Shown in pieces: positions 1 to 5,430 of a DNA stretch of 5,430 bases. The notes below the pieces were generated by a model. It was not told the origin of the DNA. It did not search any database and worked only from the letters and a program-made list of their open reading frames with translations. The position numbers were made by a program, and so were the translations under genes. Each line of letters starts with the position of its first letter. The first letter of the stretch is position 1. Location: contig DASPKO010000081.1 in assembly GCA_035628055.1 (NCBI GenBank), positions 1-5,430 of the forward strand, given 5' to 3'. This DNA comes from DASPKO01 sp035628055. Lineage in GTDB: Bacteria; Planctomycetota; Phycisphaerae; Phycisphaerales; UBA1924.

Positions 1-1
1 C

Positions 2-1972
2 GTGGCGGGGACCGCGGGGGACCTCCGCACCGCGGCGGAGATCTCGGACGCCTTCAAGTCCATGGGCCTGTCGGTCGAGCAGCACGAGATCTGGGTGCAT
101 CTCTGCCGCCCCGTGGCCGCGGAGCTCGAACTCATCGAGACCGGGGCCGGGGACGCCGCCACGCCGACACGGACCTCCCTCCCGATCCACGAGGCGATCA
201 TCCCGCAGGACCGGTACAGCGCCGCCGACGGCCTGAGCTTCGGCTGGAACGCCTATTCCGGTTCGGGTGACGTCACGGCCCCGGTCGTGTACGCCAACTA
301 CGGCACCAAGGCCGACTTCGCGAGGCTCGCCGAGCTGGGGGTCGACGTGCGCGGCAGGATCGTCCTTGCCCGCTACGGGGGCAACTACCGGGGGTACAAG
401 GCCAAGTTCGCCGAGCAGGCGGGGGCCGTCGGCCTGATCATCTATACGGACCCCGCCGACAGCGGCTACTGCAAGGGGCTGGTCTATCCCGAGGGGGGCT
501 ACGCCAACGACACCTGCATCCAGCGCGGGTCGGTGCTCACGCTGGGCTACGCGGGCGACCCGCTCACCCCGGGCATGGAGGCGACCCGCGACGCCGACCG
601 GCTTGCTCCGGAGTCGGTCGATCTCCCGCGCATCCCCGTGCAACCCGTGGGCTGGGGCGCGGCCCAGCAGATCCTGGCCAAGCTGCGCGGGCCCGCGGTG
701 CCGGAAGGCTGGCAAGGCGGGCTCCCCTTCACCTATCGATTGACCGGGGGGGAGGACGCCGCGGCGCCGCGCGTGCGCATGCGCGTCGAGCAGGAGCGCT
801 TCCTGGCGCGCACCTTCAACGTCGTGGCGACCCTGCCCGGCACCACCGAGCCCGAACGGCTGGTCATTCTCGGCGCCCACCACGATGCCTGGGGCTTCGG
901 CGCCAGCGACCCTCTGGCCGGCACCGTCTGCGTGCTCGAGATCGCCCGCGGCTTCGCCGAGGCAGCCCGTGCCGGGCTTCGCCCGCGCCGGACGCTTGTC
1001 TTCGCGGCCTGGGGCGCCGAGGAGTTCGGGATCATCGGCTCGACCGAGTGGGTCGAGGCGCGGCGCCGCCAGCTCACGGACGACGCGGTCGCGTACATCA
1101 ACCTCGACATGGCCGCGATGGGGCCGGATTTCGGAGCCAGCGCCTCGCCCTCGCTTCGTCGGGCGATCCGCGAGGCGGCCGGCGCGGTGCCCCAGGCCCG
1201 CAATCCCGACCGCACCGTACTCCGGGCCTGGACGGAGCGCACCGCCGGCGCCCCCTCGGCGGAGGGCCCCCCGATCGGCGACATCGGCGGCGGGTCCGAT
1301 CACGTCGCCTTCCTGTGCCACGCGGGCGTGGCCTCCGCCGGCCTGGGCGCGGGCGGGGCCAAGGGGACCAGCTACCACAGTGTGTACGACAACCTCGAGT
1401 GGTACTGGAAGGTCGTCGGGCACGACTACGAGCCCGCCCTGATGGTGGTGCGCGTGGCGGGCACGCTCGCCGCCGGGCTCGCCGGCGACCCGATCGTCCC
1501 TCTCGACCCCGCGGGGACGGCGGAGGACTTTGTCACGAAGCTCGAGGCCCTCGAGGCGCGGTGCGCCGCGGCCCCGGCGCTCGCCAGGGCCGACCTGGCG
1601 GCCCTGCTCGAGTCCGCCCGCGCCCATCGTGACCGCGCTCGCGCGCTCGCGCGCCGCTGGCGCGAGCGAGCGGACGCGGGGGACATTGATGAGCCCGCCG
1701 CGGCGTCGGCCAGCGCGGCCCTGATGGCCCTGGACCGTGCCTGGCTGGACGAGGCCGGCCTCCCCGGTCGGCCGTGGTACAAGAATCTCTACGCCGCGAC
1801 GGACGAGGACTCGGGGTACGCGTCCTGGGTGCTGCCCCTGCTGGTGCGTGCCGTGGAGCGCGGCGATCCGGGCGAGTTCGCCGAGGCCATCGAGCGCACC
1901 CGCGGCGCCCTGGAGCGCGCCGAGGCGCAGGTCGCCAGGCTGGAGGCTCTCGTCCGCGGATCGTCAAGGTGA
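2..1972 (+). CDS. M28 family metallopeptidase, glutamate carboxypeptidase II-like (5' partial)
   Basis: A di-zinc exopeptidase of the PSMA/transferrin-receptor-like branch of M28, expected to cleave peptides or amino-acid conjugates, probably outside the cytoplasm; the export signal would lie off the window. Residue numbers count the GTG codon at 2 as 1. A protease-associated (PA) region spans about 50-265, with R130 and the AGDPLTPG motif at 184-191. The catalytic domain spans about 266-500: zinc ligands H293, D303, E341, D369 and H459, and catalytic base E340. Spacings H-D (10), H-E (47) and E-D (29) equal those I recall for human GCPII. A helical transferrin-receptor-like dimerisation domain spans about 525-650. 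The GTG at 2 is probably an internal Val: VAGTAGDL matches the mature-region HLAGTEQN of GCPII, so the real start is upstream. Pocket residues differ from GCPII (see findings), so I do not call it a glutamate carboxypeptidase. The stop overlaps birA. Confidence 0.93.
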   Translation: MAGTAGDLRTAAEISDAFKSMGLSVEQHEIWVHLCRPVAAELELIETGAGDAATPTRTSLPIHEAIIPQDRYSAADGLSFGWNAYSGSGDVTAPVVYANYGTKADFARLAELGVDVRGRIVLARYGGNYRGYKAKFAEQAGAVGLIIYTDPADSGYCKGLVYPEGGYANDTCIQRGSVLTLGYAGDPLTPGMEATRDADRLAPESVDLPRIPVQPVGWGAAQQILAKLRGPAVPEGWQGGLPFTYRLTGGEDAAAPRVRMRVEQERFLARTFNVVATLPGTTEPERLVILGAHHDAWGFGASDPLAGTVCVLEIARGFAEAARAGLRPRRTLVFAAWGAEEFGIIGSTEWVEARRRQLTDDAVAYINLDMAAMGPDFGASASPSLRRAIREAAGAVPQARNPDRTVLRAWTERTAGAPSAEGPPIGDIGGGSDHVAFLCHAGVASAGLGAGGAKGTSYHSVYDNLEWYWKVVGHDYEPALMVVRVAGTLAAGLAGDPIVPLDPAGTAEDFVTKLEALEARCAAAPALARADLAALLESARAHRDRARALARRWRERADAGDIDEPAAASASAALMALDRAWLDEAGLPGRPWYKNLYAATDEDSGYASWVLPLLVRAVERGDPGEFAEAIERTRGALERAEAQVARLEALVRGSSR

Positions 1973-2772
1973 CGGAGGTCGTCGCTGGCTTTGTGATCGA
2001 GCGCCACGAGATGGTCGGCTCGACGAGCCTGCTGGCCCGCGAGCGCATCGCGGGGGGGGCCGCTCCGACCGGGCCAACCGCTCTCGTCGCGGCGACCCAG
2101 TGCGGCGGGGTGGGACGACTCGGAAGACGGTGGGTGAGCCCCGCCGGCGGGCTCTGGTTCACGGCTGTGTGGCCGCTGCCCGCCGGGTCGAACCTCCCGC
2201 CCTCCCTCGGCCTGCGCCTGGGCGTGGCCTGTCTGCGGGCGGTCGGCGCGATCTGCGCCAGGGCGGGCGCCGGCTCGGCGTCGCTGCACCTCAAGTGGCC
2301 CAACGACGTGCTGGTCAATCGCGGCAAGGTCCTGGGGGTTCTCACCGAGACCGTCCTCGAGCCGGGCACGAACCGTCGCTGGGTCCTCGCGGGGGTCGGC
2401 CTCAACGCCAACTTCTCCGGGGCGCGCTTCGGGGCGGAGCTGGCCGATCGCGGCGTGCCGGCCACGACCCTGCGCGATGAGTTGGGGCGGGACGTCGATC
2501 TGCGGGCCGCGCTCGCGCTCCTCCTGGCCGAGGCGCGCGAGGAGCTGGCCGCTCCCGGCCTCCGCGTGGGCACGCTAGGCCAGGCCCGCGCCGGTCTGTG
2601 GGGGCTGGGACGGCCGGCCACGGTCGCCACTCGCCAGGGCGCGGTCCGGGGGCTGCTCCGCGGGCTCTCGGATGCCGGCGAGCCGGTCCTGGACGTGCCC
2701 GGGGCGGGCCCCGTCGAATGCGCCGGCGCGGGCGGGGTCGTGATCGAGCCGCCTGGCCCGGCCTCCCGGTAG
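1969..2772 (+). CDS. birA: Biotin--[acetyl-CoA-carboxylase] ligase, short form without HTH domain
   Basis: Cytoplasmic enzyme that activates biotin with ATP to biotinyl-5'-AMP and transfers it to the carrier lysine of biotin carboxylases. The 267-residue product starts directly in the catalytic domain: GST at about 16-18, the biotin/AMP loop GGVGRLGRRW at 46-55, LKWPND with the key Lys at 109, KVLGVLTE soon after, then GVGLNAN. A small SH3-like C-terminal domain occupies about the last 50 residues. No N-terminal winged helix is present, so it should not repress biotin synthesis genes as E. coli BirA does. The start is GTG at 1969, whose bases overlap the upstream stop as GTGA, with a weak GCGGA about 8 bases upstream; a later ATG at 2011 would remove the first strand and is unlikely. 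Oddities: Val48 replaces the usually conserved first Arg of GRGRxGR, and Ser follows the ST pair where E. coli has Asn. Confidence 0.93.
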   Translation: MTEVVAGFVIERHEMVGSTSLLARERIAGGAAPTGPTALVAATQCGGVGRLGRRWVSPAGGLWFTAVWPLPAGSNLPPSLGLRLGVACLRAVGAICARAGAGSASLHLKWPNDVLVNRGKVLGVLTETVLEPGTNRRWVLAGVGLNANFSGARFGAELADRGVPATTLRDELGRDVDLRAALALLLAEAREELAAPGLRVGTLGQARAGLWGLGRPATVATRQGAVRGLLRGLSDAGEPVLDVPGAGPVECAGAGGVVIEPPGPASR

Positions 2773-2788
2773 CGATGTCGGCTTGGGG

Positions 2789-2798
2789 CGCTATCGTC
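2789..2798 (+). promoter_or_regulatory. Putative -10 element of a leaderless promoter before the Nudix gene
   Basis: CGCTATCGTC contains TATCGT (2792-2797), which fits TANNNT, and ends 6 bases before the ATG at 2804. That spacing would place the transcription start at or next to the start codon. No Shine-Dalgarno sequence precedes the ATG, and I see no convincing -35 box. A near-identical element sits before the rhomboid gene. The function is inferred from pattern and position only. Confidence 0.4.
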
Positions 2799-2803
2799 GG
2801 GTG

Positions 2804-3388
2804 ATGCCGGCGGAACATTCGGACCAGCTCCCCGAGGTCACCGCCCGGCGCACCCTGGCGCGCGGCCGGCGCTTCGAGTTCCAGCAGCTCACCGTGCGCC
2901 GCCCCGGCGGGGCGACCCACGAGCTGGAGATCGTGCGTCATCCCGGGGCGGTGGTGATCCTGCCGATCCTCCCGGGCGGCGACCTGGTCATGATCCGCGT
3001 GTGGCGAGCCGCGGTGGCGCGCGGCCTGCTCGAGTTTCCCGCCGGCACCCTCGAGGCCGGTGAGAGCCCCGAGCGCTGCGCCGCCCGCGAGCTCATCGAG
3101 GAGACCGGGTACCGGGGCGGACGGCTCGTGGCGCTCGGATCGTTCCATACCACGCCCGGCCTCACCGACGAGCTCATGCACGCCTTCGCGGCGCTCGAGC
3201 CGGACGCGGGAGCTCCGGCCCCCGAGGCCGACGAGAACATCCGGCTCGTGCGCGTTGCGGCGGGCGAGGTCATGCGGCTCGTCGACCGCGGCGAGCTCCA
3301 GGACGGGAAGTCCCTGGCGGTCCTGCTGCTGGCTTGGCGGCGCGGGCTCGTCGACTTGGGCGCGGCGCGCGCCCCGGGGGCCCGGTAG
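2804..3388 (+). CDS. Nudix hydrolase, ADP-ribose pyrophosphatase type
   Basis: Predicted cytoplasmic Mg2+-dependent enzyme splitting ADP-ribose or a related nucleotide sugar into a sugar phosphate and AMP. The 194-residue product has a perfect Nudix box (GX5EX7REUXEEXGU) from G81 to Y103, with E87, R95, E96, E99 and E100 as the metal-binding and catalytic residues. P118 in FHTTPGLTDE lies exactly 15 residues after the box, the position used to tell ADP-ribose pyrophosphatases from other Nudix enzymes. The upstream segment VRHPGAVVILPIL and RGLLEFPAG also fit that subfamily. I chose ATG 2804 because of the -10-like element just upstream; an in-frame TTG at 2783 would add seven residues. The gene lies 31 bases after birA and 3 bases before the M50 gene, so it is probably co-transcribed with the latter. 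The physiological substrate is not proven by sequence. Confidence 0.92.
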   Translation: MPAEHSDQLPEVTARRTLARGRRFEFQQLTVRRPGGATHELEIVRHPGAVVILPILPGGDLVMIRVWRAAVARGLLEFPAGTLEAGESPERCAARELIEETGYRGGRLVALGSFHTTPGLTDELMHAFAALEPDAGAPAPEADENIRLVRVAAGEVMRLVDRGELQDGKSLAVLLLAWRRGLVDLGAARAPGAR

Positions 3389-3391
3389 CTC

Positions 3392-4426
3392 ATGGGCTTC
3401 GGCGACCGGCGCTATCGCGACCCGTCCGGCGGCCGGTTCCGGGCCGCGTCCGAACGCGTCTTCGCCGAGGGGGCCGGCCCGCTCTCCTGGTCGCTCTGGA
3501 TCGGCCGCGTCGCCGGCATCGACGTGCGGGTTCACCTCTTCTTCATTCTCTTCATCGCGTTCCAGCTCATCCAGAGCCTGCTCGAGAACCGGGCCGGGGT
3601 GGGGTACACCGCGGCCATGCTCGGCGGGCTCTTCTTCGTGGTCTTCCTGCACGAGCTGGGGCACTGCTTCGCGTGCCGATGGGTCGGTGGCGAGGCCCAC
3701 CAGATCCTGATGTGGCCCCTGGGCGGGCTGGCCATGGTCTCCCCGCCCCACCGCTGGTCGGCCGCGCTCGTCACGACCGTCGGCGGCCCGGCCGTCAACG
3801 TGCTCCTGATTCCCGTCCTGGGCGGCGTGGTCTACCTCCTGACCCGCAGCCCGGACCTGGTGTTCTTCAACCCGTTCCGCCCGGATATCCCTTGGAATCT
3901 CGCCGGGTCCTGGCTCGACGTCGTCCTGATCTGGCTGCACGTCACCAACTTTTACATGTTGCTGTTCAACGTCCTGCTGCCGATGTTCCCCCTGGACGGC
4001 GGACGGATCGTGCAGGAGATCCTGTGGTGGCGGCTCGGGTACCACCGATCCATGTGGATCGCCACCAACCTGGGTCTCATCCTGGCGTGCGTGCTGTTCG
4101 TGTACGCCATCACCAGCGGCCGCGAGTTCCTCAGCGGCATCGCCATCTTCGCGGGGATCACCTGCTGGATCCAGAGGCAGAACCTGGCGTTCATGGTCGG
4201 CGACGCCGCGGACGGCTTCGGGTCGCCGGGCTGGCGCGGGACTCCCTCCGGCCCGCGCCCCGACCGCGCCGCCGAGCAGGCCCGCAAGGCCCACCAGGCC
4301 GAGGCGCGGCACCAGGTGGAGGTCGACCGCATCCTGGGAAAGATCGCGACCCAGGGCATGGGCTCACTCACGCGCGCCGAGAAGAAGACGCTCGCGGCCG
4401 AGACCGATCGGCGCCGCGGCTCGTGA
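3392..4426 (+). CDS. Site-2 protease family (M50) intramembrane zinc metalloprotease
   Basis: A 344-residue integral membrane protease expected to cut transmembrane substrates within the bilayer, as S2P/RseP relatives do. The zinc motif HELGH is at 87-91 (H87, E88, H91) inside a hydrophobic helix. The third ligand is D202 in the LDGG motif, preceded by N193, P197 and P200 (N...P..PLDGG). GGPAVN at 131-136 is also family-typical. Hydrophobic segments lie near 45-64, 73-95, 124-150, 172-200, 222-242 and 248-262. No PDZ or CBS domain is present, so it is a minimal-core type. A charged soluble tail follows from about 270 (see separate entry). ATG 3392 is the most upstream start available in this frame and lies 3 bases after the Nudix stop; there is no clear ribosome-binding site, so reinitiation or coupling is likely. 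The rhomboid gene follows in the same frame, 54 bases on. The substrate is unknown. Confidence 0.93.
   Translation: MGFGDRRYRDPSGGRFRAASERVFAEGAGPLSWSLWIGRVAGIDVRVHLFFILFIAFQLIQSLLENRAGVGYTAAMLGGLFFVVFLHELGHCFACRWVGGEAHQILMWPLGGLAMVSPPHRWSAALVTTVGGPAVNVLLIPVLGGVVYLLTRSPDLVFFNPFRPDIPWNLAGSWLDVVLIWLHVTNFYMLLFNVLLPMFPLDGGRIVQEILWWRLGYHRSMWIATNLGLILACVLFVYAITSGREFLSGIAIFAGITCWIQRQNLAFMVGDAADGFGSPGWRGTPSGPRPDRAAEQARKAHQAEARHQVEVDRILGKIATQGMGSLTRAEKKTLAAETDRRRGS
4316..4411 (+). other. DUF6576-like C-terminal tail encoded in the M50 gene
   Basis: Residues about 309-340 of the M50 protein contain VDRILGKI, QGMGSLT and RAEKKTL, a pattern of a short helix, a G-SLT turn and a second charged helix. From memory this resembles the small module (DUF6576) found after the last membrane segment of many bacterial rhomboid-family proteins (D.ILDKI...G..SLT..E...L). 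It follows an Ala/Arg/Glu-rich linker at about 290-308. The role is unknown; as a soluble tail on a membrane protease it could bind a partner. The match is by eye, without a profile search. Confidence 0.55.
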
Positions 4427-4437
4427 GCGCGGGGCGC

Positions 4438-4460
4438 GGCGCCGGGCGGGTGCCGGCGTC
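4438..4460 (+). terminator. GC-rich hairpin between the M50 and rhomboid genes (possible terminator)
   Basis: GGCGCCGG (4438-4445) and CCGGCGTC (4453-4460) pair over 8 positions with one G-U, around a 7-base loop, starting 12 bases after the M50 stop. No T-run follows, so it is not a classical intrinsic terminator. In DNA this GC-rich such hairpins arise easily. Its position before a putative promoter is the only support for a terminator role. Confidence 0.25.
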
Positions 4461-4464
4461 CTCC

Positions 4465-4474
4465 CGCTACCATC
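4465..4474 (+). promoter_or_regulatory. Putative -10 element of a leaderless promoter before the rhomboid gene
   Basis: CGCTACCATC contains TACCAT (4468-4473), fitting TANNNT, 7 bases before the ATG at 4481. It matches the element before the Nudix gene at 8 of 10 positions. No Shine-Dalgarno sequence lies between it and the ATG, and no -35 box is evident. The inferred role is to start a leaderless rhomboid mRNA. Confidence 0.4.
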
Positions 4475-4480
4475 CCGCCC

Positions 4481-5430
4481 ATGAGCGCGCCCGAGCACGG
4501 CGAGAACCCGGTGCCGCTCGTCCCGGCCGCCCGGCGCGACGCCGGCCGCCGGCTCTTCCGATCGTTCAACACCTGGCTCATCATCGCCAACCTGGCGGTC
4601 TTCCTGCTCAACAACATGGTGCTCCGCCAGGGCCACGCGGTGCCCCATGGCCTCTACGAGATCGGGGCGCCCACCGCCCAGCAGAAGGCCCGCGCGATGA
4701 TCTACCGGGGGATCACCCACCCGGTCCCCGGCGAGCCGGGCATCTTCTACCACCCCATCGTCGATCCGTACGCCCTGGTCCACGACCCGGCCGAGGGCGC
4801 CCGCCCGGCGGGGATCGGGCAGGAACGCTTTGCCTACATGCCCGTCCTCCAGGCGCTGGGACACTTCTCCACGGGTCGCGCCCTGCTCTGGCGCGACGAC
4901 TGGGGCAACAGCATCGGGCTCGAGGTCTGGCGCTTCGTCACCTTCCAGTTCCTGCACTACGACGCCACCCATCTCATCCTGAACATGCTGGGCCTGATCT
5001 TCGTCGGGGGCATGGTCGAAGAACGGCTCGGTCCGCGCCGCTACGGCGCGTTCTACCTCACGTGCGGCATCTTCGGAGCGCTGCTGTATCTGCTCCTCAA
5101 CGCGGTCGGCTGGGCCATCCGCGACGCCACCGGCGCCGAGCCGTCGGTTCCCCTCCTGCTCTTCTCCGACCCCTTCACGCCGCTCATCGGGGCCTCCGCG
5201 GGCGTCTTCGGCGTGCTGATGGCGGCCGCGAAGCTCAACCCGCGCCAGATCGTCGATGTCTTCCTCATCATCCCGATGCGCCTGCGCACCGCGGTGCTGA
5301 TCTTCCTCGCCCTGGCCCTGCTCAACCTGTTCCGCGGGGGCCCCAACGCCGGGGGTGACGCGGCCCACGTCGGGGGCGCGCTCGCGGGCGCCTATTTCGC
5401 CCGGCGCACGCACCTGCTCCGCGACTTCTT
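4481..5430 (+). CDS. Rhomboid family intramembrane serine protease (3' partial)
   Basis: A membrane protease cleaving transmembrane substrates with a Ser-His dyad. 316 residues are visible and the frame is still open at the window edge. Segment 31-47 is the first membrane helix. WRFVTFQFLH at 150-159 is the rhomboid loop-1 motif. H164 and N168 (HxxxN) match the oxyanion-hole residues of GlpG. Catalytic S239 lies in GASAG and catalytic H296 in AHVGG, followed by ALAGAYFA. Other hydrophobic segments lie near 165-178, 187-210, 235-250 and 270-284. ATG 4481 is the only start after the in-frame M50 stop. About 100 mostly polar residues (49-148) separate the first helix from the WR motif, longer than in GlpG. 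The ending HLLRDF suggests the membrane core is complete and that only a soluble tail is missing. Standing next to an M50 protease, it may act in the same proteolysis pathway, but that is inference. Confidence 0.95.
   Translation, partial: MSAPEHGENPVPLVPAARRDAGRRLFRSFNTWLIIANLAVFLLNNMVLRQGHAVPHGLYEIGAPTAQQKARAMIYRGITHPVPGEPGIFYHPIVDPYALVHDPAEGARPAGIGQERFAYMPVLQALGHFSTGRALLWRDDWGNSIGLEVWRFVTFQFLHYDATHLILNMLGLIFVGGMVEERLGPRRYGAFYLTCGIFGALLYLLLNAVGWAIRDATGAEPSVPLLLFSDPFTPLIGASAGVFGVLMAAAKLNPRQIVDVFLIIPMRLRTAVLIFLALALLNLFRGGPNAGGDAAHVGGALAGAYFARRTHLLRDF

Noticed and set aside
2..4. GTG at position 2 as the true start of the M28 gene
   Set aside because: The following AGTAGDL aligns with a conserved segment well inside GCPII-family proteins, and no membrane anchor, signal peptide or upstream region is visible, so the codon is most likely an internal Val.
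1644..1668. Perfect 9-base inverted repeat CGCTCGCGC / GCGCGAGCG with a 7-base loop
   Set aside because: It lies inside the M28 coding region encoding an Arg/Ala-rich helix of the dimerisation domain. Repeated CGC/GCG codons readily create such symmetry, and nothing suggests a regulatory role.
1533..2630. Minus-strand open frame of 365 codons opposite M28 and birA
   Set aside because: An Arg/Pro/Ala/Ser-rich shadow with no recognisable domain, antisense to two well-supported genes.
2783..2803. TTG at 2783 as the Nudix start
   Set aside because: It would add only seven residues (MGRYRRV) and put the TATCGT element inside the coding region. ATG at 2804 is better placed, though the alternative cannot be excluded.
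2402..4312. Minus-strand open frame of 636 codons opposite birA, Nudix and M50
   Set aside because: It mirrors three genes with intact catalytic motifs. Its low-complexity composition (rich in Arg, Gly, Ala, Pro, Asp and Glu) and lack of domains are typical of antisense frames in GC-rich DNA.
3334..5358. Plus-strand open frame of 674 codons overlapping M50 and rhomboid
   Set aside because: It is out of frame with both protease genes. Its product is Arg/Pro/Gly-rich without motifs, whereas the other frame encodes HELGH, GASAG and AHVGG.
4364..5413. Minus-strand open frame of 349 codons opposite the rhomboid
   Set aside because: A charged, low-complexity product with no motif; the + strand rhomboid explains the region fully.
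1..5430. tRNA, rRNA, CRISPR, insertion sequences or long repeats
   Set aside because: None seen: nearly the whole window is explained by five coding regions, and no gap exceeds 54 bases.

Overview
The window is a very GC-rich bacterial segment, packed with genes on the + strand. I read five protein-coding genes, two of them cut by the window edges, and no RNA genes, mobile elements or CRISPR arrays. The taxon is uncertain. From memory, the sequence style of the M50 and rhomboid proteins (FNPF..P insert, VLLPMFPLDGG, GHFST, EVWRFVTFQFLH, HLLRDF) is most like Planctomycetota, possibly Phycisphaerae-like lineages. No marker gene confirms this.

Layout: (1) <1-1972, a glutamate-carboxypeptidase-II-like M28 metallopeptidase lacking its N-terminus. 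All zinc ligands and the catalytic Glu are present, but the glutamate-recognition residues are largely replaced. (2) 1969-2772, a short biotin-protein ligase (BirA type without the DNA-binding domain), overlapping the peptidase stop by 4 bases (GTGA) and therefore probably translationally coupled. (3) 2804-3388, a Nudix hydrolase with an ADP-ribose-pyrophosphatase signature. (4) 3392-4426, a site-2-protease-family (M50) intramembrane metalloprotease, 3 bases after the Nudix stop. (5) 4481->5430, a rhomboid intramembrane serine protease with its catalytic Asn/Ser/His visible, running off the right edge. This last gene needs an open frame to the window end. No intergenic stretch exceeds 54 bases.

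The two longest gaps (31 and 54 bases) each carry a similar element, CGCTAYCRTC, holding a TANNNT -10-like hexamer 6 or 7 bases before the ATG, with no Shine-Dalgarno sequence. This suggests leaderless transcripts for the Nudix and rhomboid genes, giving transcription units M28-birA, Nudix-M50 and rhomboid. The functional link between units is unproven. The most suggestive feature is the side-by-side pair of unrelated intramembrane proteases. The M50 protein also ends in a soluble tail that resembles the small C-terminal module (DUF6576-like) I associate with rhomboid proteins. I see no fully undescribed system here. The protease pair, its tail and the leaderless-promoter motif are the items most worth following up.
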